DNA of 9,604 nucleotides. Origin: Candidatus Aenigmatarchaeota archaeon. GTDB taxonomy: Archaea > Aenigmatarchaeota > Aenigmatarchaeia > GW2011-AR5. Below, one piece after another: positions 4,772 through 9,604 of this stretch (positions within the stretch are counted from its first letter, which is position 1; every line of letters starts with the position of its first letter). The DNA lies in contig JACQIE010000064.1 of NCBI GenBank assembly GCA_016198645.1, forward strand, positions 1 to 9,604, in the 5' to 3' direction. Under the pieces are notes generated by a model, which searched no databases, was not told where the DNA came from, and saw nothing but the letters and a program-made list of their open reading frames with translations. The translations under genes and the position numbers were made by a program.

Positions 4772-5782
4772 TCACTTCATAACCGGCGGGTTTTTGAGCA
4801 GGGCTTCCAGAAGTTTTATCAGGTTGCTTATGTCGTCCGTGTGGGCGATGCCGATGGCGCTGTGAATGTTACGCACGGTAACGCCCATCGCGGTTACGGG
4901 CACGCCGCTTCGCGATAACGAAATGTTAAGCGCGTCCGTCGTGCCAAAGTCGGTGACGTCAAACTGGAGCGGAATCTTATTGCCCTTCGCCACGGCGATG
5001 ATATGCTTGTTGAGCGGCTTGCTGCTTATCATGCTTGCATCTTTCATCGTGAGTATGGGGCCGCGCCCGGGACCTATGGACGGCTCGCCGTTTCCGTCAC
5101 TCGAAGGCATGACGTCTATCGCCATTGCCCAGTCAGGAGAAATCTCATACGCGGAAGTCTTTGCGCCGTAAAGACCTATCTCTTCCTGCACCGTGAAAAC
5201 GAAATAAAGCTCGTTCTTGGTTTTCTTCAGCCTCTTCGCCAGCTCTATCAGCGTGTAGCAGCCTATCCTGTCATCTAATCCTTTTCCGCATATCATTTTG
5301 TCGCTGCCGAGAGTCTGCATGTCCTGCACGATGTTCAGATAATCACCTATCTCCACGCCTTTAGACACCAATTGCTTCCCGTTCAGGCCCGTATCTATGA
5401 ACATGTCTTTCATGGATGGCACCTCGTTCACCGACTCGCCGTCGCTGATTTTTTTCATGGTAACAACGCCGTAGAGGTGCCCCTTTTCCGTATGTATCTT
5501 TACCATCTGCCCCAGCAGCGAAACCGGCTCTATCTGGCCGACGTTTGAGAAGGAGATGCGCCCGTGCTCATCTACGTTCTTGACCATGAGCCCTATCTCG
5601 TCCATGTGCGCGGCAAGCATGACCTTCGGCGACTTGCCCTTCCGGATGCAAATCAGGTTTCCCGACTTGTCAACATATGTCTTGTCCACGTAAGGCGATA
5701 TCTCTTTCCTTATAATGTCGCGGACATGCTCCTCGTTGCCGGAAACGCCGTATGCTTCCATGAGCCGCGCGAGAAGTTCCAT
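4772..5782 (-). CDS. M42-family metallo-aminopeptidase (TET/endoglucanase M family)
   Basis: This 336-aa protein is a di-metal aminopeptidase of the M42 family. In archaea such enzymes form dodecameric tetrahedral (TET) particles that trim peptides released by the proteasome. Expected metal and catalytic residues are all present: H59 in AAHMDEIG, D170 in GKGLDDRIG, catalytic E200 with E201 in VQEEIGLYG, D223 in AIDVM and H307 in RNIHSAIG. The protease lid or dimerisation domain falls roughly at residues 67-160, as usual. Length is typical (330-360 aa), and a cytoplasmic location fits the lack of a signal peptide. The start is supported by a TTATAAAT box 26 bp upstream, which would give a leaderless mRNA. 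It is divergent from the 146-aa orphan gene and convergent with nrdJ. Substrate preference cannot be read from the sequence. Confidence 0.95.
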   Translation of the reverse strand: MELLARLMEAYGVSGNEEHVRDIIRKEISPYVDKTYVDKSGNLICIRKGKSPKVMLAAHMDEIGLMVKNVDEHGRISFSNVGQIEPVSLLGQMVKIHTEKGHLYGVVTMKKISDGESVNEVPSMKDMFIDTGLNGKQLVSKGVEIGDYLNIVQDMQTLGSDKMICGKGLDDRIGCYTLIELAKRLKKTKNELYFVFTVQEEIGLYGAKTSAYEISPDWAMAIDVMPSSDGNGEPSIGPGRGPILTMKDASMISSKPLNKHIIAVAKGNKIPLQFDVTDFGTTDALNISLSRSGVPVTAMGVTVRNIHSAIGIAHTDDISNLIKLLEALLKNPPVMK

Positions 5783-5804
5783 GCCGTTATTTGTGGCAGG
5801 CAGG

Positions 5805-5812
5805 ATTTATAA
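5805..5812 (-). promoter_or_regulatory. TATA box of the M42 peptidase gene
   Basis: The minus strand reads AATTATAAATCC. The box centre is about 26 bp before the ATG at 5782, as for a leaderless archaeal transcript. Confidence 0.7.
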
Positions 5813-5870
5813 TTTCAGGTAAGATTTCAGCAAAGGCAAAATCTCCGGCATAACCGGATTTGTGCGGAGC

Positions 5871-5882
5871 GTCATTAATGAC
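5871..5882. promoter_or_regulatory. Perfect 12-bp palindrome between divergent promoters
   Basis: GTCATTAATGAC is a perfect 6+6 palindrome, about 60 bp from the M42 TATA box and about 50 bp from the TATA box at 5929. It is a possible operator. The binder is unknown. Confidence 0.35.
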
Positions 5883-5928
5883 AGTATTCTTTATTAGTTA
5901 TCACTTATATGTGGTGATGAAATGAAGG

Positions 5929-5936
5929 TTTAAATA
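5929..5936 (+). promoter_or_regulatory. TATA box of the 146-aa orphan gene
   Basis: TTTAAATA, preceded by AAGG, is centred about 25 bp before the ATG at 5958 and predicts a leaderless mRNA starting at that codon. Confidence 0.7.
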
Positions 5937-5957
5937 GATGCACGATACGGTATTTGT

Positions 5958-6398
5958 ATGGGTTGGTGCATATGCTATATGTTCAAGGGAAAACGGGAAA
6001 TGGGGCAGTTGAAAAAAGACCTTGGCGATTCCCTGTCTCATTATCCGGTTTTCACGACCAATTATTACGAGAAGGCGACTATAAGGGAGTTTCCTAATGG
6101 TGCGGTTGTAGTTTCGCCCGCCAAAATTCACAGATCTTCACATTCATTTCTTACGCGTGAAGAAGACGGAATTGAAAAACGTTTCACATACGATCTTATG
6201 ATACTAGTTTACGGGCCCGACGATAAGACGACGAGAGATGTGCGGGAATCGCTGAGAATGGGAGGCAGCCTATTGCCGCCATGGACGGAAGAAGAAAGGC
6301 GTTACGTTTCAGAACGGTATTATATTTTAGAACTGGGGCATGATGCATCGGGTGCTCCCTCCGGTCCATGGGTCAGTGCAAGCAGAATCAAGAAGTAA
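5958..6398 (+). CDS. Unrecognised 146-aa soluble protein
   Basis: I do not recognise this 146-aa protein. It is mixed alpha/beta in appearance with no signal peptide or membrane segment. The N-terminus has two cysteines in WCICYMFKGK. A strand-like segment at residues 45-55 (FPNGAVVVSPA) is followed by charged REEDGIEKRF, a hydrophobic TYDLMILVYG (78-86), and a C-terminal part with SLLPPWTEEERRYVSERY and YILELG. The ATG at 5958 is supported by a TATA box exactly where a leaderless start would need it. It is divergent from the M42 peptidase and ends 42 bp before the three-stem element at 6441. Codon use looks like its neighbours, so it is probably a resident gene, not a recent import. No function is proposed. 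Confidence 0.8.
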   Translation: MGWCICYMFKGKREMGQLKKDLGDSLSHYPVFTTNYYEKATIREFPNGAVVVSPAKIHRSSHSFLTREEDGIEKRFTYDLMILVYGPDDKTTRDVRESLRMGGSLLPPWTEEERRYVSERYYILELGHDASGAPSGPWVSASRIKK

Positions 6399-6440
6399 AC
6401 GATTCACGGCGGCGCGCAAGCGTTATCAATCACGTCGGAA

Positions 6441-6539
6441 GGCTTTGTGTAGAAAGTCGTGGGCATGAACTTCATGCCCACAAACGGGTCAGGGTATTGG
6501 CGCAGGAGCGGCCAATACCCTTACTTTCTACACAAAGCC
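6441..6539. repeat. Three-way-junction element built of three perfect stems
   Basis: The outer stem pairs GGCTTTGTGTAGAAAGT (6441-6457) with ACTTTCTACACAAAGCC (6523-6539), 17 bp without mismatch. Inside are two perfect 11-bp hairpins: GTGGGCATGAA (6459-6469) with TTCATGCCCAC (6471-6481), and AGGGTATTGGC (6491-6501) with GCCAATACCCT (6511-6521) around a 9-nt loop. Linkers are 1, 9 and 1 nt. It lies between two same-strand genes, 18 bp before the next TATA box. It could be a structured RNA, a non-autonomous mobile palindrome or a DNA cruciform site. It is too large for a plain terminator and lacks a T-run. Confidence 0.85.
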
Positions 6540-6556
6540 GCGTCAGCATGAAGACA

Positions 6557-6563
6557 TTTATAT
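6557..6563 (+). promoter_or_regulatory. TATA box of the ZIP-like gene
   Basis: TTTATAT is centred 25 bp before the ATG at 6585, predicting a leaderless mRNA. Confidence 0.7.
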
Positions 6564-6584
6564 GCCGCGGGCGCAAACAGTTTT

Positions 6585-7265
6585 ATGGAAGCGTATCCAT
6601 TGGCACTCGGGTCTGTGCTTTTCGCCGCTCACTATTTCAGCGGAAAGATAGGGGTGCGCCACAGGACGGCGCTGCTGTCGTTCTCGGTGGGCGTGTCGCT
6701 CGCTTACGTCTTTCTCTATCTCATACCGGAAAGCATCAGCCTTGCCGGGCTCCACGAGAAGCACGTGTTTCTCTTCATGCTCATCGGAATCGCGGCGGCG
6801 CGCCTCGTGGACGTGCACATCAAGCGCCATGCGCGGCCGTTGCTTAGGAAAGAGGTCAGGGAGCTGCACTCGGCGGGCTTCGCCACTTACGGGTTCTTCA
6901 CAGGGGTGCTTATATCCGGACTCTACGCCATAAGCGCGACTGCCGCATTCCTGCTTTTTGCGGCGACGCTATTCCACTCGGTCGCCGGCAGCGCGTCCAT
7001 AAATGAAATACACGCGTCCATGAGCAGGAATGCCGCGGCAAGGGCGGCGCTGTCGGCAGCGCCCCTCATTGGCGCTGCGGCAGGGCAGTTTTTCACGCTC
7101 TCCCCTGTCACGTTCAGCGCCGTGCTCGGGGCAATAGTCGGGATAATGCTTTACGTGGTCATACGCGACACGATGCCTGACGAGAAAAAGAGCATGCCCG
7201 GCTACTTCGCGGCAGGGATTCTAGCTTTCTACGTTGCGATGGAGTTGGCGGCCGCTTTTTCATAG
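6585..7265 (+). CDS. Divergent ZIP-like 8-TM membrane protein
   Basis: This 226-aa hydrophobic protein has about eight membrane segments, near residues 4-20, 28-47, 61-77, 98-115, 118-136, 152-170, 174-193 and 206-225. That is the topology of ZIP metal transporters. The second segment reads SFSVGVSLAYVFLYLIPES, close to the ZIP pattern GxxLxxxFLHLLPE, and the end of segment seven (YVVIRDTMPDE) resembles the usual xxLPE close. A short cytoplasmic-type loop at 79-96 is basic with three histidines. However, the canonical transport-site motifs are missing. The HNxxDG equivalent in the fifth segment reads FHSVAGS, and no HExPHE motif is seen. It may carry another substrate or have lost metal transport. 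The start is fixed by the TATA box at -25. Gene reality is strong, but the ZIP assignment is tentative. Confidence 0.65.
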   Translation: MEAYPLALGSVLFAAHYFSGKIGVRHRTALLSFSVGVSLAYVFLYLIPESISLAGLHEKHVFLFMLIGIAAARLVDVHIKRHARPLLRKEVRELHSAGFATYGFFTGVLISGLYAISATAAFLLFAATLFHSVAGSASINEIHASMSRNAAARAALSAAPLIGAAAGQFFTLSPVTFSAVLGAIVGIMLYVVIRDTMPDEKKSMPGYFAAGILAFYVAMELAAAFS

Positions 7266-7294
7266 TCATGCGGAAAGAAAGTGCCAGCGGAAAG

Positions 7295-7300
7295 TTTTTT
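7295..7300 (+). terminator. Oligo-T tract after the ZIP-like gene
   Basis: TTTTTT lies 30 bp after the stop at 7265 and before the next TATA box. Archaeal RNA polymerase commonly terminates at such runs. No hairpin accompanies it. Confidence 0.35.
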
Positions 7301-7328
7301 CGCGCATGAGCAGCGTTTTGTCAGAACG

Positions 7329-7336
7329 TATTTAAG
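7329..7336 (+). promoter_or_regulatory. TATA box of the DsbA-like gene
   Basis: TATTTAAG lies about 35 bp before the ATG at 7368, giving a leader of roughly 9 nt. A GTG at 7281 lies upstream of this box and so would not be transcribed from it. Confidence 0.5.
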
Positions 7337-7367
7337 CTTCCATGATTATTATAAGTCAGGAATTCTT

Positions 7368-8120
7368 ATGACTGAAGACGCAAAGAAAAGCGACGACTCG
7401 ATAAAAATTTCGAAGAGCACGCTGAAGTGGCTTGGAATTGTCTGCGTTGCATTTATTGCAGGCATCACTCTCGGAACGATAACCGCGACATCGGGAATAT
7501 CTGGCAATGCAGTTGCACAACCCCAACCGCAGCCGTCAGGCGACTGGTCATTCGTTGCGGCGGATCCGGCCATAGGACCAGTGGACGCAAAAGTTACAGT
7601 CGTGGAATTTGCAGACTTCCAGTGCCCGTACTGCGGCATAGCTTACGGCAAGGACATAGGCGGCGCGCAATACGACAAGATGCGCGGCACGGCGACAAAG
7701 ATTACCGATGAATACGCGAAGCAGGGCAAGATACGTTTCGTTTACCATGTCATGGCGTTTCTCGGGCAGGAAAGCATAGACTCTGCCAATGCTGCGTTCT
7801 GCGCACGCGAGATAGGCGGGGACGAGGCGTTCTTTAAGATGCATGACAAGCTCTTTGACAAGCAGAGCGGCGAGAATGAAGGCGCATTTTCAAAGGACAA
7901 TCTCAAGACGTATGCCGCCGAGGCCGGCTTCAACACGACGGCAATGATGGACTGCATAAGCTCCGGTAAGTACGACAGCGTTGTCCAGCAGAGCAATTCC
8001 CTGTCAAACGGCGTGGGCGTGCAGGGGACTCCAACGTATGCGCTCAATAATGCCGTAGTGCCCAACGGCGCGATTTATGCCACGCTCAAGAGCGCGGTGG
8101 ACGCCGCGCTGGCGAAGTAA
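7368..8120 (+). CDS. Membrane-anchored DsbA-like thiol:disulfide oxidoreductase
   Basis: This 250-aa protein starts MTEDAKKSDDS and has a cytoplasmic charged stretch, one membrane anchor (about residues 19-42, WLGIVCVAFIAGITLG within it), a QPQPQP linker and an extracytoplasmic thioredoxin-fold domain. The active site is FADFQCPYCG with C86/C89 (CPYC, a DsbA-type dithiol). The cis-proline loop is QGTPTYAL (P222). A helical insertion spans about 135-215. A second pair, C145 and C196, could form a structural disulfide. It would form or shuffle disulfides in exported proteins. The frame continues upstream to a GTG at 7281, but the ATG at 7368 is chosen for its TATA spacing and because the N-terminus then gives a proper anchor. 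The next gene but one region downstream encodes a membrane protein with a CPAC motif, a possible redox partner. Confidence 0.9.
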   Translation: MTEDAKKSDDSIKISKSTLKWLGIVCVAFIAGITLGTITATSGISGNAVAQPQPQPSGDWSFVAADPAIGPVDAKVTVVEFADFQCPYCGIAYGKDIGGAQYDKMRGTATKITDEYAKQGKIRFVYHVMAFLGQESIDSANAAFCAREIGGDEAFFKMHDKLFDKQSGENEGAFSKDNLKTYAAEAGFNTTAMMDCISSGKYDSVVQQSNSLSNGVGVQGTPTYALNNAVVPNGAIYATLKSAVDAALAK

Positions 8121-8137
8121 ATAATCCCACCACTAAT

Positions 8138-8178
8138 GACGCAACGAAAGGCGAAGCTGTCATACAGCATCGTGCGTC
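8138..8178. repeat. Nested-hairpin repeat, copy 2 (inverted relative to copy 1)
   Basis: Ends are GACGCA and TGCGTC, as in copy 1. Read on the minus strand, the first 29 nt (8178 to 8150) match 1283-1311 with a single difference (A for G at position 21). Inside, GCTGT and ACAGC pair around ATG. Confidence 0.8.
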
Positions 8179-8233
8179 CTTGCAAAGCGGGCGTTTAGTA
8201 AGGACTCCTCGTCGGTGATTTTTGACAGCTTCG
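8152..8233. repeat. Long inverted repeat in the intergenic region
   Basis: CGAAGCTGTCA (8152-8162) and TGACAGCTTCG (8223-8233) are perfect 11-bp arms. Between them GTCCTT (8176-8181) pairs with AAGGAC (8200-8205). The left arm overlaps the repeat copy at 8138-8178, so alternative folds compete. Confidence 0.65.
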
Positions 8234-8272
8234 TCTTCGGATTTATTGCTATGAAAGATTTCTCTTTCCGTG

Positions 8273-8384
8273 GAAAGTCTTTGTTGTATTACGAGGAATT
8301 CAAAGATTCCTCGTATACCCAAGTAGTGAAAGTCTTTGTTGTAATTGTTTTGGCGTTTTCGCCAAAATCGGCTTTAACCGATTT
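8273..8384 (+). repeat. Repeated 16-mer plus hairpin modules
   Basis: GAAAGTCTTTGTTGTA occurs at 8273-8288 and 8328-8343. The first is followed by hairpin TACGAGGAAT/ATTCCTCGTA (8290-8315). The second is followed by TTTTGGCG/CGCCAAAA (8348-8367) and AAATCGG/CCGATTT (8365-8384). All arms are perfect. Confidence 0.75.
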
Positions 8385-8439
8385 GAAATTTACAGTTCAG
8401 TCACGAGCACACCAATCCGCCGCAATTGTATGAATGGAA

Positions 8440-8447
8440 TATATAAG
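8440..8447 (+). promoter_or_regulatory. TATA box of the CPAC membrane-protein gene
   Basis: TATATAAG is centred 26 bp before the ATG at 8470. Upstream in-frame ATGs at 8434 and 8455 lie before or within reach of the box, so they are unlikely starts. Confidence 0.7.
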
Positions 8448-8469
8448 CGTTTCAATGCATAAAATTTTC

Positions 8470-8904
8470 ATGCGAATAATAAACGTCCTTTCACGCGGAA
8501 GGTATGCATTTGCCGCGTTTGCGGTCTCTGCTGTCTTTTTCATTGCATACGCTTATATTCAATCCGTGGGAGTGGCAGGCGATTTCATTTTCTGGCTGGG
8601 AATGGTGCCGCCGCTCAACATGGCAACATTTCTGATTTTCTCGGCGATTCTTGGGGCCGTGTCTTCGTACCAGATATATCTTCTGCGGCAGAAGACGTGC
8701 AACGCACCTGGCGCCGCGGTCACGTCCTCCGTTGGAATAGGCGGGCTATTCATTTCCGCGTGCCCGGCATGCGCATCGCTGGGGTTGTTCATTCTGCCGG
8801 CGGGCGTGCTCACGTTCATATCGAATTACGGCATATACATGAACGCCGCCGGCATTGCACTGCTGCTTTTCGTGGTGCGGTATCTGGGCGGGTTCGAGAG
8901 ATAA
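8470..8904 (+). CDS. 4-TM membrane protein with intramembrane CPAC motif
   Basis: This 144-aa protein has four membrane segments, at about residues 12-32, 50-72, 85-109 and 120-138. The third holds GLFISACPACASLGLF, with C98 and C101 in a CPxC arrangement. A further cysteine, C77, sits in the loop before it. Cys-Pro-x-Cys inside a membrane helix suggests thiol redox relay or soft-metal (copper, mercury) handling, as in several unrelated membrane families. I cannot name this one. The DsbA-like gene upstream on the same strand makes a redox partner role attractive, though a 350-bp gap with its own promoter separates them. The ATG at 8470 is preferred to those at 8434 and 8455 because it lies 26 bp from a good TATA box, the leaderless spacing used by neighbours. 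Gene reality is strong, and function is inferred. Confidence 0.8.
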   Translation: MRIINVLSRGRYAFAAFAVSAVFFIAYAYIQSVGVAGDFIFWLGMVPPLNMATFLIFSAILGAVSSYQIYLLRQKTCNAPGAAVTSSVGIGGLFISACPACASLGLFILPAGVLTFISNYGIYMNAAGIALLLFVVRYLGGFER

Positions 8905-8908
8905 ATAA
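8901..8908 (+). promoter_or_regulatory. Weak TATA-like box before the 107-aa gene
   Basis: ATAAATAA overlaps the stop of the preceding gene and is centred about 25 bp before the ATG at 8929. This favours that start over the ATG at 8911. Confidence 0.45.
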
Positions 8909-8928
8909 TCATGCGGCAACAAAATAGT

Positions 8929-9252
8929 ATGGCTTCGCCTTTCCCTGCATACTGGGCAGCACATGGTTTTCGGCGGGCAGGCGCAACGCCTGTAATAGAT
9001 TCTTCACTTCCGTATGCGGGCGCTTTCAAAGCAATGGGCGATGTTTATTGCCTGTCCCGTACAGTAGGAAACGACAGACGTGCACAAAATCTCTATATCG
9101 GCATGCTTCCGGAGAAAGACGGCACCCGCGTCGTTGTGTGCTACGACACGGAAGGGCACATAGGAATTGAGTCAGGGCTTTTTGACAGGGACGGCAAGCC
9201 CATGGACAGCAATGCAGAATTCATGAAGACTGCCATGAAGCTTGTTCCTTAA
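8929..9252 (+). CDS. Unrecognised 107-aa protein
   Basis: This 107-aa protein starts MASPFPAYWAAHGFRRAG and matches no family I know. It has an N-terminal segment rich in aromatic and small residues, a central DVYCLSRTVG followed by NLYIGMLPEKDGTRVVVCYD (probably two or three beta strands), then a TEGHIGIESGLFDRDGKPMD turn region and a helical end. Two cysteines are present. No membrane segment or secretion signal is clear. The ATG at 8929 is chosen over 8911 from TATA spacing; the longer form would add six residues. It follows the CPAC membrane-protein gene by 24 bp on the same strand. It meets the acetyltransferase gene tail to tail, sharing the four bases TTAA, which supply both stop codons. 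Confidence 0.7.
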   Translation: MASPFPAYWAAHGFRRAGATPVIDSSLPYAGAFKAMGDVYCLSRTVGNDRRAQNLYIGMLPEKDGTRVVVCYDTEGHIGIESGLFDRDGKPMDSNAEFMKTAMKLVP

Positions 9253-9604
9253 TCAGGCAATATCTTGTTGAATTCTGTCATCTTCAGTCCTTCATTATAG
9301 CCGGTTGTCCGGTAAAATACCAGCGTCTTTTCGTTGAACGTGGGCGCATACAGGAGTATATACTTTATAGCGTTCTTCCTGCACAGTTTCTCAAACTCCG
9401 CAAGGAGCTTGGTGCCGATGCCTCTCGGGTTGGTAGTAAAGAACCATATCATGGCTACGTTGCCGCGCAATTCCTCGCCGGCGATATATCCGACGACTTC
9501 GTTGCCTTCCTCGGCTACGAGAAACAGCCCGTTCACGTAATTGCTAAGTATGTCGGACGACGGGTATTCGCCGTGCGCCATGCGAAATTCTTCTATCCGG
9601 CTCA
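9249..9604 (-). CDS. GNAT-family N-acetyltransferase, 5' end beyond the window
   Basis: The minus-strand frame is open from its stop at 9249 to the right edge, so the N-terminus is missing. The readable part shows the GNAT core: LFLVAEEGNEVVGYIAGEEL (strands 2-4), AMIWFFTTNPRGIGTKLLAE with the acetyl-CoA loop R-G-I-G-T and its following helix, then KYILLYAPTFNEKTLVFYRTTGY, the usual motif B ending in a GY turn. An internal ATG at 9581 would give 110 aa, too short for the roughly 140-160 aa fold. Upstream codons (RIEEF) continue plausibly, so the true start lies outside. The acyl acceptor cannot be predicted. Small-molecule, peptide N-terminal or ribosomal-protein substrates are all possible. 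It is convergent with the 107-aa orphan gene, with a 4-bp overlap of stop codons. Confidence 0.88.
   Translation of the reverse strand, partial: SRIEEFRMAHGEYPSSDILSNYVNGLFLVAEEGNEVVGYIAGEELRGNVAMIWFFTTNPRGIGTKLLAEFEKLCRKNAIKYILLYAPTFNEKTLVFYRTTGYNEGLKMTEFNKILPD

Larger units (their letters stand above)
8121..8469. other. Palindrome-packed intergenic region
   Basis: No gene is convincing here. It contains copy 2 of the nested-hairpin repeat (8138-8178), an 11-bp inverted repeat spanning 8152-8233, competing small hairpins at 8254-8276, a duplicated 16-mer (8273-8288 and 8328-8343), and three perfect hairpins at 8290-8315, 8348-8367 and 8365-8384. The promoter of the next gene lies at its right end. 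Confidence 0.7.

Noticed and set aside
6441..6539. tRNA or hammerhead ribozyme reading of the three-stem element
   Set aside because: There is no T-loop/anticodon pattern, and the junction linkers (1, 9, 1 nt) lack the hammerhead core sequences.
8086..8322. 78-codon minus-strand frame across the palindromic gap
   Set aside because: It is composed largely of repeat DNA, overlaps the end of the DsbA-like gene and has no start signals.
8138..8384. CRISPR array
   Set aside because: Repeats are only duplicated once, with unequal contexts, and no regular spacers or cas genes are present.

Overview
The window looks archaeal. Six genes have a TATA-like box about 25 bp before the start codon (leaderless transcripts) or about 35 bp before it (very short leaders). 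The NrdR, monomeric-type class II ribonucleotide reductase, M42 aminopeptidase and AbrB/RelE families all occur in archaea. There is no tRNA, rRNA, CRISPR array or complete insertion sequence. Many orphan small proteins and a XerA-like recombinase relic fit a small-genome lineage such as DPANN/Micrarchaeota, but that placement is a guess.

Layout. Positions 1-1560 are accessory and AT-richer, with all recognisable genes on the minus strand. They hold a truncated, frameshifted tyrosine recombinase (about 1-445), an AbrB/RelE-type toxin-antitoxin pair (461-966) with a perfect palindrome in its promoter, and a tight cluster of four microproteins (1042-1520) with its own TATA box and Shine-Dalgarno sequence. 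Two of the microproteins are paralogous 32-34 aa proteins with a zinc-ribbon-like cysteine pattern. Positions 1563-4458 hold the nrdR-nrdJ operon on the plus strand. Two palindromes 31.5 bp apart precede nrdR, and one is nearly identical to the bacterial NrdR-box consensus.

Positions 4459-4771 are mostly non-coding. An M42 peptidase (4772-5782, minus) and an unrecognised 146-aa protein (5958-6398, plus) are divergent, both with TATA boxes at -25/-26. Positions 6441-6539 hold an element of three perfect stems arranged as a three-way junction. After it come a divergent ZIP-like 8-TM protein, a membrane-anchored DsbA-like oxidoreductase, a palindrome-packed intergenic region (8121-8469), a 4-TM protein with an intramembrane CPAC motif, an orphan 107-aa protein, and the 3' part of a GNAT acetyltransferase that runs off the right edge.

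How the genes work together. NrdR probably senses ATP/dATP and represses its own operon and the B12-dependent reductase. The DsbA-like protein and the CPAC membrane protein may form an extracytoplasmic thiol-redox pair. The left end (recombinase relic, toxin-antitoxin, microproteins, dispersed palindromes) looks like a decayed integration site.
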